NCBI GenBank assembly: GCA_044869805.1
Contig: JBIOXV010000105.1
Coordinates: forward strand, 74,688 to 138,687
Direction: 5' to 3'
Length of the DNA stretch: 64,000 bases
DNA from: CAWDVR01 sp044869805
GTDB taxonomy: Bacteria; Acidobacteriota; Thermoanaerobaculia; Multivoradales; SZUA-115
Both the position numbers and the translations under genes were made by a program. Positions 49,204-56,761 of the stretch are shown piece by piece. How positions within the stretch are numbered: position 1 is the first letter of the stretch; each line of letters starts with the position of its first letter. The notes beneath the pieces were generated by a model. It was given only the letters and a program-made list of their open reading frames with translations. It was not told the origin of the DNA and did not search any database.

Positions 49204-50009
49204 GCGCAGGGCCGGGGCCGCCGCCGGCCGAGGCCCAAGCCGACGAGATGGCGCCCGGCGATGCGGTGCCGGCCCCGGAGGCCCTCCGCCAGGCCAGGCC
49301 GAAGCGCCAGCCCCTGCGCTGGATCATCCTCGGCCTGTGGGTGGCGGCCGTCACCGCGCTCCTCTGGCAGCTCTTCACCTGGCCGGACGTCGCCGCCCTG
49401 GCCGGCAAGGACCCCGAGACGACGGCCTTCATCGAGCGCTATCGGAGCCAGGCCGGCAAGGACGGCAGGCCCGCCGCGGTCGCCTGGCGGCCGGTGCCTT
49501 ACGCCCGGATCTCGGCCGAGCTCAAGCACGCGGTGCTGGTGGCGGAGGACATCGACTTCTTCTCGCACCGCGGTTTTGCCTGGGGCGAGGTAAAGAAGGC
49601 GATCGAGGAGGCGCGAGAGGAGGGGACGCCGATGCGCGGCGCTTCTACGATCACACAGCAGCTCGCCAAGAACCTGTGGCTGTCGCCGTCGCGGAACCCG
49701 TGGCGCAAGGTGAAGGAGGCTCTGCTGACCCGGCAGCTCGAGAAGCACCTCCCGAAGCGGCGCATTCTGGAGCTGTACTTGAACGTGGCGGAGCTCGGCC
49801 CCGGGGTCTACGGCGCCGAGGCGGCGGCACGGCGCTATTTCGGCAAGTCGGCCGCGGCGCTGGGCTCCTACGAGGCCGCGGCGCTCGCCGGCGGGCTGCC
49901 GAAGCCCTCGGCCTGGCACCCGGGAAGCCGGAGCTCGGTGTATCAGCGGCGGGTACGGCGCATCGAGGGGAGGATGGCGCGGACGGGGTGGCTGCGCGGG
50001 AACCTGTAG
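49200..50009 (+). CDS. mtgA: Monofunctional peptidoglycan glycosyltransferase
   Basis: 269 residues, GT51. After an Ala/Pro-rich start comes one membrane span (WIILGLWVAAVTALLWQLF, near 40-58). The catalytic Glu is in AVLVAEDIDFFSHRGF near 112-127, and ASTITQQLAKNLWLS, RILELYLNVAELGPGVYG and the FGKSAAALGSYEAAALAGGLPKP motif complete GT51. It polymerises lipid II into glycan strands at the inner membrane. Lacks a transpeptidase domain, as in MtgA. GTG 49200 overlaps the radical SAM stop, and the alternative ATG at 49248 would shorten the leader only. Confidence 0.94.
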   Translation: MSAGPGPPPAEAQADEMAPGDAVPAPEALRQARPKRQPLRWIILGLWVAAVTALLWQLFTWPDVAALAGKDPETTAFIERYRSQAGKDGRPAAVAWRPVPYARISAELKHAVLVAEDIDFFSHRGFAWGEVKKAIEEAREEGTPMRGASTITQQLAKNLWLSPSRNPWRKVKEALLTRQLEKHLPKRRILELYLNVAELGPGVYGAEAAARRYFGKSAAALGSYEAAALAGGLPKPSAWHPGSRSSVYQRRVRRIEGRMARTGWLRGNL

Positions 50010-50072
50010 ACGAGCCGCGTAGCTCCTCTCACCCTTGCTCTTCGAGTGGGCCCCCGAGGATACGATCTCCTC

Positions 50073-51473
50073 ATGTCGCCTTTCCAGCCTCTCGACGAGC
50101 TTCGCCTGGCGCGGCTGCGCGAGATTGTCGGTGAGACGGCGCTGCGGACGGACGAGGCGGCTCTGGAGCGCTACGGTCGAGACGAGACGGAAGACCTCGC
50201 CCACCGGCCCGAGGCCGTGGTGCTGCCGGAGACGCCCGAGCTGGTGGCCGCCGTGCTTCGCTTCGCCACCGCCGAGCGCGTGCCGGTCACGCCGCGCGGC
50301 GCGGGCACCGGCCTCTCGGGAGGCGCGCTGCCGGTGCACGGCGGTATCGTGCTCTCCGTCGAGCGCCTGAACCGCATCCGTTCGATCGAGCCCGCAGACC
50401 TCGTGGCCGAGGTCGAAGCCGGGGTAGTGACCGGCGAGCTGCAGAGGAGCGTCGAGGAGATCGGCCTCTTCTACCCGCCCGACCCGGCGAGCCGCGACTC
50501 GTGCTTTCTCGCCGGCAACCTGGCCGAGGACTCGGCCGGGCCACGCTCGCTCAAGTACGGCACCACCCGCGCCTGGGTCCTGGGACTCGAGGCCGTGCTG
50601 CCGGACGGTTCCCTGATTCGGACCGGCGGCCGCACGCGCAAGAACGCCACGGGCTACAGCCTCACGCAGCTCCTGGTGGGCTCGGAAGGCACGCTGGCTG
50701 TGATCACCGCCGCGCTGCTGCGGCTGTGCGCGAAGCCCCCGGCGACCCTCTCCCTGCTGCTGCCCTTCGACGACCTCGAGGCCGCGGCGGCGGCGGTCTC
50801 GGCCATCCTCGAGCAGGGCTTCGACCCCGCGAGCTGCGAGCTGGTCGAGGCCGGGGCGCTGGCGGCCGTGGCCGCCCTCGAGCCGCTGCCGGCGGCGCTC
50901 CAGGATCGCGAGGCCGTACTGCTGCTCGAGCTCCACGGTGCGAGCGACGAAGAGCTCCTCGAGCGCGCCGCCGGCATCGCGGCCTTGGCCGAGAGCCTGG
51001 GGGCGGGCGAGGCCCTGGCCGCCACCGACGCCGCCGAGCAGCGCCGTCTGTGGGCGGTGCGGCGCCGCGTGGGAGAGGCGGTCAAGCATCGCTCGGTGTA
51101 CAAGGAGGCCGATACCGTGGTGCCCCGCTCGCGGTTGGCGGAGCTGGTGCGCGCCGCCCGCCGGGCCGCGGCCCGGCATGGCCTCGAAGCCGTCTGCTAC
51201 GGCCATGCCGGCGACGGCAATCTGCACGTCAACCTGTTGCGGGGAAACCTGGATCCTGCGCTCTGGCGAGAGCGGCGCGACGCCGCCGAGGAGGAGCTGT
51301 TCCGTGTGGTGGTCGATCTCGGCGGGACCCTGAGCGGCGAGCACGGCGTCGGCTGCGTCCAGCGCCGCCACCTGCCCCTCGCCCTCGACCCCGCCTCGAT
51401 CGCTCTGATGCGCCGCCTCAAGGCTGCTTTCGACCCGGAGGGGATTCTCAATCCCGGGAAGATCTTCCCCTAG
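50073..51473 (+). CDS. glcD: FAD-linked 2-hydroxyacid oxidase (GlcD-like)
   Basis: 466 residues from ATG 50073. The FAD-binding PCMH domain has PRGAGTGLSGGALPVHGGIVLS (near 76-97), the PxGxGTGLSGG nucleotide loop, and NLAEDSAGPRSLKYGTTRAWVLGLEAVLPDG. The C-terminal FAD-linked oxidase domain shows CYGHAGDGNLHVNLL and ends with GTLSGEHGVGCVQRRHL and FDPEGILNPGKIFP. This layout is shared by glycolate oxidase GlcD and D-lactate dehydrogenase Dld; I cannot choose from sequence, and no glcE/glcF partner is adjacent. Cytoplasmic or membrane-associated. It converges on the Spy-like gene with a 4-base overlap. Confidence 0.93.
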   Translation: MSPFQPLDELRLARLREIVGETALRTDEAALERYGRDETEDLAHRPEAVVLPETPELVAAVLRFATAERVPVTPRGAGTGLSGGALPVHGGIVLSVERLNRIRSIEPADLVAEVEAGVVTGELQRSVEEIGLFYPPDPASRDSCFLAGNLAEDSAGPRSLKYGTTRAWVLGLEAVLPDGSLIRTGGRTRKNATGYSLTQLLVGSEGTLAVITAALLRLCAKPPATLSLLLPFDDLEAAAAAVSAILEQGFDPASCELVEAGALAAVAALEPLPAALQDREAVLLLELHGASDEELLERAAGIAALAESLGAGEALAATDAAEQRRLWAVRRRVGEAVKHRSVYKEADTVVPRSRLAELVRAARRAAARHGLEAVCYGHAGDGNLHVNLLRGNLDPALWRERRDAAEEELFRVVVDLGGTLSGEHGVGCVQRRHLPLALDPASIALMRRLKAAFDPEGILNPGKIFP

Positions 51474-51910
51474 TCCCCGTGCTGGTAGCCCTCGCGGCAG
51501 ATCTCCTGAAACTCCTCCCAGCGCTCGAGCTGCTCAGCGGTCAGGATGCCCTCGAACTCGGTCACGGCGGCTGCCCGCGCGTCCTGGATCTGGTCGCGGA
51601 TGGCGTCGATGTCGATCACCGCCTGGCCGACGTCGCAGGCCACGGGCTGCTCGGCGTCCAGTAGGTCCTCGAGCGCCTCGCGCAGCGGCGGGATCTGCTG
51701 GCGCAGGGGCTCGACGGCCTCGCGCAGGTCGCCGAAGATGGCGCGCACCTGCTCCCCCTGGGCGGGGGTGAGCTGCACCACGCGGGCGATGGCACGCAGG
51801 TTGTTGCAGCGCGGGCGGTGGGCCGGGCTCTGCTCCGCGGCGGCGAGCGGCAAGGCAAGGAGCGTGGCGAGAGCGGCTGCGGCAGCGAAGGTGTGAGTTC
51901 TGCGGATCAT
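51470..51910 (-). CDS. Periplasmic Spy/CpxP-like LTxxQ protein
   Basis: 146 residues with a signal peptide (AAAAALATLLALPLAAA). The mature part is helical with LTPAQGEQVRAIFGDLREAVEPLRQQI near 47 and LTAEQLERWEEFQEICREG near 124, two copies of the LTxxQ-type motif. Such proteins (Spy, CpxP, ZraP) are small chaperones or envelope stress sensors. Two conserved Cys residues (near 35 and 92) are present. It overlaps the glcD-like stop by 4 bases on the opposite strand. ATG 51910 has AGGAGA a few bases upstream on its strand. Confidence 0.85.
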   Translation of the reverse strand: MIRRTHTFAAAAALATLLALPLAAAEQSPAHRPRCNNLRAIARVVQLTPAQGEQVRAIFGDLREAVEPLRQQIPPLREALEDLLDAEQPVACDVGQAVIDIDAIRDQIQDARAAAVTEFEGILTAEQLERWEEFQEICREGYQHGD

Positions 51911-52022
51911 CCGGTTCTCCTTTCTCGATGGCGGCGGTCTGCGTCAGCAGAGTGCCTTGCCGCCTGAAACCCACGGTCGCCAGGTTTCCTACGGCCGCCC
52001 GGTATCCCGCGCCGGGTCCGCG

Positions 52023-52028
52023 TAGAAT
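52023..52028 (+). promoter_or_regulatory. TAGAAT -10-like element for the DHH gene
   Basis: TAGAAT ends ten bases before the ATG at 52039, with a C-rich stretch and no Shine-Dalgarno between. Same arrangement as at 28268 and, on the other strand, 24170. Confidence 0.4.
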
Positions 52029-52038
52029 CCCCCCTCCC

Positions 52039-53139
52039 ATGATCACCGATCTGACGCGCCAGCGCTACGCGGCGTTCGCCGAGCGGGTGGGGTCGCGCGC
52101 CGGCGCCGGCCCCTGGCTGGTGGTCACCCACGACAACCCGGACCCCGACGCCCTGGCTTCGGCCGCGCTGCTGGCGCGGCTGCTGTCGCGCGGCTTCCAT
52201 CGCGAGGTGACCGCCGCCTATGGCGGGCTGATCGGTCGCGCCGAGAACCAGGAGATGTTCAAGAGCCTGCGCCTCGAGCTCGCCCACATCCGCAAGCTCG
52301 ACACCTCGCGCTTCCGCCACTTCGCCCTGGTGGACGCCCAGCCCGGCACCGGCAACAGCCAGCTCCCGGCCGGCGTGGTGCCGGACCTGGTGATCGACCA
52401 CCATCCGTTGCGCAAGGCCACGCAGGCGGCGCCGCTCTACGACGTGCGGCCCGATTATGGCGCCACCGCCACCATCGTCGCCGAGTACCTGGAAGCGGCT
52501 GGTATCGAGATGACCCATGCGCAGGCCACCGGCTTGGTGTACGCCATCCGCTCCGAGACCCAGGACTTCGGTCGCGAGTTCGCGGGGCCGGACAAGCAGG
52601 TCTACGACGCGGTGTTCCCCAAGGCCAGCAAGCGCCTGCTATCGCGCATCCAGAACGCCACTCAGCCGCTCGCCTACTTCAAGAACCTCCACCAGGCGCT
52701 CGAGAACTTGGAGGCGGTAGGCTCGCTGGTGGTGAGCCACCTGGGGGTAGTCGAGCAGCCGGACATCGTGCCCGAGATCGCCGACCTGCTGCTGCGCCTC
52801 GAGGGCAAGACCTGGTCGCTCGCCACCGGCCTCTACGGCGACCGCGTCTACCTCTCGATCCGCACCACCAACCCGCGCGCCGACGCCGGGCAAGTGATGC
52901 GCAAGCTGGTGGGCCGCCGCGGCAAGGGCGGCGGGCACGGCATGACCGCCGGCGGCTGGGTGGACGCGGCCAAGGCCTCAGACGCGGAGCGCCCCGCGAT
53001 CCAGCGCCAACTCGCCGCCCGCCTCGCCAAGGCGCTCAAGAAGAACCCCGAGAAGCTGGCACCGGTGAACCTCGACGGAGTCAAGCTCAACGGAGTCAAG
53101 GTCAACGGGGCGCCGGCACCGGTCGAGGGCGCGACCTAG
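52039..53139 (+). CDS. DHH-family phosphoesterase (NrnA-like)
   Basis: 366 residues from ATG 52039. THDNPDPDALASAALL (near 29-44) is the first metal motif, ALVDAQPGTGNSQ and VIDHHPLR (DHH, near 117) the second and third. The C-terminal DHHA1 domain ends GRRGKGGGHGMTAGGWV near 295-310. NrnA-type proteins hydrolyse nanoRNAs and 3'-phosphoadenosine 5'-phosphate, and other DHH/DHHA1 members degrade cyclic dinucleotides; the substrate is not set by sequence. A near-repeat tail VNLDGVKLNGVKVNGAPAP follows. The TAG stop is the first triplet of a family B palindromic repeat. Confidence 0.9.
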   Translation: MITDLTRQRYAAFAERVGSRAGAGPWLVVTHDNPDPDALASAALLARLLSRGFHREVTAAYGGLIGRAENQEMFKSLRLELAHIRKLDTSRFRHFALVDAQPGTGNSQLPAGVVPDLVIDHHPLRKATQAAPLYDVRPDYGATATIVAEYLEAAGIEMTHAQATGLVYAIRSETQDFGREFAGPDKQVYDAVFPKASKRLLSRIQNATQPLAYFKNLHQALENLEAVGSLVVSHLGVVEQPDIVPEIADLLLRLEGKTWSLATGLYGDRVYLSIRTTNPRADAGQVMRKLVGRRGKGGGHGMTAGGWVDAAKASDAERPAIQRQLAARLAKALKKNPEKLAPVNLDGVKLNGVKVNGAPAPVEGAT

Positions 53140-53201
53140 GGGCAGGCCTCGTGCCTGCCCTCCGGTTGGCGGTTGCGGGCGACCACGAGGGTCGCCCCTA
53201 C
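53137..53201. repeat. Family B double hairpin, locus 3, supplying two stop codons
   Basis: Left stem GGGGCAGGC..GCCTGCCC (from 53137, opening TAGGGGC) and right stem GGGCGACC..GGTCGCCC ending in CTA. The TAG at 53137 ends the DHH gene and the opposite TAG, read on the minus strand at 53198-53200, ends guaA. Both convergent genes thus stop inside the repeat, which is also a good bidirectional terminator. Confidence 0.75.
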
Positions 53202-54808
53202 TCCCACTCGATCGTGGCCGGCGGCTTGCTGGTCACGTCGTAGACCACGCGGTTGATGCCGCGCACCTCGTTGACGATGCGGTTCGCGACGCGGCCCAGG
53301 AGGTCGTAGGGCAAGGGGCTCCAGTCCGCGGTCATGAAGTCGTGGGTGTCGACGGAGCGCAGCGCCACCACGTTCTCGTAGGTCCGGTAGTCGCCCATCA
53401 CGCCCACGCTCTGCACCGGCAGCAGCACGGCGAAGGCCTGGCTCACGCGCTCGTACCAGCCGCTCTCGCGGAGCTCGTGGATGAAGATCGCATCGGCCTC
53501 CTGCAGCAGCCGCACCCGCTCCGCCGTCACCTCGCCCAGCAGCCGCACGGCGAGGCCCGGCCCCGGGAACGGATGGCGGCCGATCAGGCCCTCGGGCAGG
53601 CCCAGCTCTCGCCCGAGCTGGCGCACCTCGTCCTTGAACAGGAAGCGCAGCGGCTCGACCAGCTCGAAACCCAGCTTCTCGGGCAGGCCGCCCACGTTGT
53701 GGTGGGTCTTGATCACCGCCGACGGGCCCTTGACCGACACCGACTCGATGACGTCCGGGTAGAGCGTGCCTTGTGCGAGAAAGCGAGGGGCGAGGAAGCG
53801 AGGCGCTTGAGAGGGCGCGGCGCCCGGCTCGTCGCCACCTGCGCCTCGTTCTCGGGCTTCTACCAGCTTGCGCGCCTCCTCCTCGAACACCTCGATGAAG
53901 GCGTGGCCGATGGCCTTGCGCTTCTGCTCCGGGTCGGTGACGCCTCCGAGCGCGGAGAGAAAGCGCTCGGCCGCGTCGACCAGCCGCACGTCGATCCCCA
54001 GCCCCTCGGCGAGGCTCGCCATCACCTGCTGCGCCTCGCCTTTTCTCAGCACGCCGGTGTCGACGAAAATAGCCGTGGCGCGCTCCCCCACGGCGCGCTC
54101 GAGGAGCGCCGCCACCACCGAGGAGTCCACGCCGCCCGAGAGCCCGCAGATCACTCGGCCGTCGCCCACCTGCCGGCGCACGGTATCCACCGCTTCCTCG
54201 AGGTACGAGGCCATGCGCCAGTCGCCGCGCACGCCGCAGATCCCGAACAGGAAGTTGTGCAGCAGCTCGGCGCCCGCCACGGTGTGCGACACCTCGGGGT
54301 GGAACTGGATGCCCCAGATCCGGCGCTCGCGGTCCTCGCAGCCGGCGATCGGCACACTGCCGCTCGAGGCGGTGCGCTCGAAGCCGGGCGGCAGGGCTGC
54401 CACGCGGTCGCCGTGGCTCATCCACACCGTCTGCTCGGCCGCCAGGCCGGCGAAGAGCGGGCAGCCTTCCGCGACCGCGACCTCGGCGCGGCCGTACTCG
54501 CGCGCGTGGCCGCCCTCGACGGTGCCGCCCAGCCGGTGCGCGAAGAGCTGCATGCCGTAGCAGATGCCGAGCATCGGAATGCCGAGCTCGAAGAGGCCGG
54601 TCTCGGCGCCCGGCGCGCCCGGCTCGTAAACGCTCTGCGGGCCGCCCGAGAGGATGATGCCGATGGGCTCGCGGCGGCGGATCTCCTCGACCGCCAGGTT
54701 GAAGGGATGCACCTCGCAGTAGACGCGGTTCTCGCGCACCCGGCGGGCGATGAGCTGGGTGAACTGGCTGCCGTAGTCGAGGATGAGGACGAGCTGGTGG
54801 GAGGTCAT
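53198..54808 (-). CDS. guaA: GMP synthase (glutamine-hydrolysing)
   Basis: 536 residues. N-terminal class I amidotransferase: DYGSQFTQLIARRVRE, GICYGMQL (nucleophile Cys near 83) and GIQFHPEVSHT. ATP-PPase loop VICGLSGGVDSSVVAALL (near 218-235), and the C-terminal dimerisation end NRVVYDVTSKPPATIEWE. Converts XMP to GMP. Between helix EVFEEEARKLV and the conserved FLAQGTLYPDVIES there is an extra segment of about 25 residues, Gly/Ala-rich with a tandem APRFLAPRFLA, absent from the usual sequence. The TAG lies in a family B repeat. Stand-alone purine gene, with gpsA and thpR behind it. Confidence 0.97.
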   Translation of the reverse strand: MTSHQLVLILDYGSQFTQLIARRVRENRVYCEVHPFNLAVEEIRRREPIGIILSGGPQSVYEPGAPGAETGLFELGIPMLGICYGMQLFAHRLGGTVEGGHAREYGRAEVAVAEGCPLFAGLAAEQTVWMSHGDRVAALPPGFERTASSGSVPIAGCEDRERRIWGIQFHPEVSHTVAGAELLHNFLFGICGVRGDWRMASYLEEAVDTVRRQVGDGRVICGLSGGVDSSVVAALLERAVGERATAIFVDTGVLRKGEAQQVMASLAEGLGIDVRLVDAAERFLSALGGVTDPEQKRKAIGHAFIEVFEEEARKLVEARERGAGGDEPGAAPSQAPRFLAPRFLAQGTLYPDVIESVSVKGPSAVIKTHHNVGGLPEKLGFELVEPLRFLFKDEVRQLGRELGLPEGLIGRHPFPGPGLAVRLLGEVTAERVRLLQEADAIFIHELRESGWYERVSQAFAVLLPVQSVGVMGDYRTYENVVALRSVDTHDFMTADWSPLPYDLLGRVANRIVNEVRGINRVVYDVTSKPPATIEWE

Positions 54809-54840
54809 TAGAGCCCTCGGTGAGGCGCCACCGCCCAGCC

Positions 54841-54898
54841 TGTAGGGGCAGGCCTTGTGCCTGCCCTCTGCAGGGCGGCCTCGAGGGCCGCCCCTACA
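54841..54898. repeat. Family B double hairpin, locus 4
   Basis: Two stems (GGGGCAGGC..GCCTGCCC and GGGCGGCC..GGCCGCCC) within an overall palindrome that opens TGTAGGGGC and closes GCCCCTACA. It lies between gpsA and guaA, both on the minus strand. It may shape mRNA stability or terminate the gpsA transcript. Confidence 0.8.
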
Positions 54899-54932
54899 GG
54901 TGCACGGAGAGGGCCAGGGTGAGGGGCTCCGT

Positions 54933-55946
54933 TCACAGCTCCGACTCCGCCTTGAGGTCCCGCGTCATCAGCTCCTCGACCGCCCGCTTCGGCGACTGGT
55001 GCTCGTAGAGCACCTTGACCATCTGCTCGGTGATCGGCATCTCGACGCCGCGCTGGCGGGCGAGGCGCGCCACCGCCACCGAGTTGCGCACGCCCTCGGC
55101 CACGCGCTGGGTGGCGCCCTGGATCTCGTCCAGCGGGCGGCCGCGGGCCAGCTCGATGCCGATCTGCCGGTTGCGCGACAGGGCCCCGTTGCAGGTCAGG
55201 ACGAGGTCGCCGAGGCCGGAAAGCCCGGCGAAGGTGCGCACCTGGCCGCCGAAGGCCAGCCCCAACCGGGTGATCTCGTGCAGGCCGCGGGTGATGAGCA
55301 CCGCCTGCGTGTTGTGGCCCAGGCCCAGCCCGGCGACCACGCCGGCGGCGATGGCGATGACGTTTTTCGCCGTGCCCCCCAGCTCGACTCCCGCCACGTC
55401 GGCGGACGAGTAGAGCCGGAACCAGGGCGTGGACAGGGTTTCGCGCAGCTCCTCGGCGAGCGCCGCGTCGCTCGACGCCACCACCGCGGCGGTGGGCACG
55501 TTGACGGCCAGCTCGGCCGCGAAGCTGGGGCCCGAGAGCACCGCGAAGGACAGCGGCACCTCGGCGGTGGCGGCCTCTTCGGCCGCCACCTGGCTCATGC
55601 GAGCGAGCGTCTCGGGCTCGATGCCCTTGGTCGCCGAGACCACGATCGCCGGCCGGCCCGCCGGATGGCAGGCCAGGTACTGCCGCAGCACCTCGCGGAA
55701 ACCGTGGGACGGGACCACCATCAGCACCAGCTCGTTGGGCACCGTGGCCAGCAGATCGGCGCAGGGGTGCACGCGGTCGGGGAGCGGCACGCCTGGCAGG
55801 TAGTCGCGGTTCTCGCGCTCGGCGTCCAGGCGGCGCGCGAACTCCGGCCGCCGTGCCCACAGCGCCACCGAGTGGCCGGCGTTGGCGAGGTGGACGCCGA
55901 GCGCGGTCCCCCAGGACCCGGCCCCCAGCACGGCGATGCGCTTCAC
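54933..55946 (-). CDS. gpsA: Glycerol-3-phosphate dehydrogenase [NAD(P)+]
   Basis: 337 residues from GTG 55946, which overlaps the ThpR stop as GTGA. The nucleotide loop VLGAGSWGTALGVHLANAGH is at 5-24; SATKGIE (near 113) and LSGPSFAAEL (near 145) are family motifs, and ELGGTAKNVIAIAAGV with the catalytic Lys (near 195) and SRNRQIG complete it. It reduces dihydroxyacetone phosphate to sn-glycerol-3-phosphate for phospholipids. No frame extension upstream is needed, since a longer frame only covers the thpR gene. Confidence 0.96.
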   Translation of the reverse strand: MKRIAVLGAGSWGTALGVHLANAGHSVALWARRPEFARRLDAERENRDYLPGVPLPDRVHPCADLLATVPNELVLMVVPSHGFREVLRQYLACHPAGRPAIVVSATKGIEPETLARMSQVAAEEAATAEVPLSFAVLSGPSFAAELAVNVPTAAVVASSDAALAEELRETLSTPWFRLYSSADVAGVELGGTAKNVIAIAAGVVAGLGLGHNTQAVLITRGLHEITRLGLAFGGQVRTFAGLSGLGDLVLTCNGALSRNRQIGIELARGRPLDEIQGATQRVAEGVRNSVAVARLARQRGVEMPITEQMVKVLYEHQSPKRAVEELMTRDLKAESEL

Positions 55947-56575
55947 GGCGCCGCCTCTTCGTCGCGCCGGCGCTCGGGCCTCGCTGCCGGCGCGCGGCGC
56001 CCGGCCCCGATGGCGAAGCGCTCGACCGCCCGGTACTTGGACCCGCCTGGCGCCAGCTCGCTCTCCACCAGCACGCCCTCCTCCACCGCGAACGGCTCGC
56101 CGAAGCGACGGTCGGCGGCGCGGACAAAGCGCTCCACGGCCGCCGCAGGCCACGGCACCACCGGCCGGGCCAGCGTCAGATGGGGGTGGAAGGCCCGCCG
56201 CTCGGGCTCGATGCCGGCGGCGAAGGCGGCCGAGGCCGCAACCTCGGCTTGCAGAGCCGCGAGCCGTGGGCCGTCCTCGGCCCCGACGCCGTGGAGCCCC
56301 ACCCAGGCCACCCGCGCCGGCCGGCGCGGCGGAAAGCCGCCGCCCCCGGCCGCCACTAGGGTGAACGGCGAGCCGGCGCCAAAGACCGCGGTCAGCGCCG
56401 GCACCAGGGCCGTGACCCTCCCCCGGTCCACCTCGCCCAGGAAGGCGAGCGTCAGGTGCAGGCCCTCCGGCCGCACCCACCGCGCCCTGGGCAGCTCCCG
56501 CTCCACGCTCCGCATCAAGGCCCCGACCTCGCTGCGGACGCCGGCGGGAATCTCGAGGGCGACGAACAGTCTCAT
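55943..56575 (-). CDS. thpR: RNA 2',3'-cyclic phosphodiesterase
   Basis: 210 residues, 2H phosphoesterase fold. The two H-x-T/S-x motifs are HLTLAFLG near 41 and HPHLTLARP near 132, with the family start MRLFVALEIPAGVR. Usual length is about 180; a C-terminal Arg/Ala-rich tail of about 20 residues (GRRAPAARPERRRDEEAAP) is extra. It opens 2',3'-cyclic phosphate ends or acts as an RNA ligase-like enzyme. Coupled to gpsA by a 4-base overlap. Confidence 0.92.
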   Translation of the reverse strand: MRLFVALEIPAGVRSEVGALMRSVERELPRARWVRPEGLHLTLAFLGEVDRGRVTALVPALTAVFGAGSPFTLVAAGGGGFPPRRPARVAWVGLHGVGAEDGPRLAALQAEVAASAAFAAGIEPERRAFHPHLTLARPVVPWPAAAVERFVRAADRRFGEPFAVEEGVLVESELAPGGSKYRAVERFAIGAGRRAPAARPERRRDEEAAP

Positions 56576-56761
56576 AGAAAGCGCAAGATCTGGAACCTGG
56601 AGGTCTGGTGGGCTGCGGGCAGGCTTACTCTGCTAGCGGCGACCATGATGCTGGGTGTGCGAAGTATATCTGCCTCGAGGCGCCACCCCAGCGTTCGGCT
56701 GGCCCCAGCGAGAAAAGCTCGGCGCTTGTCCGTCTGTACCCACAGGTGTCGGAGACGACGA

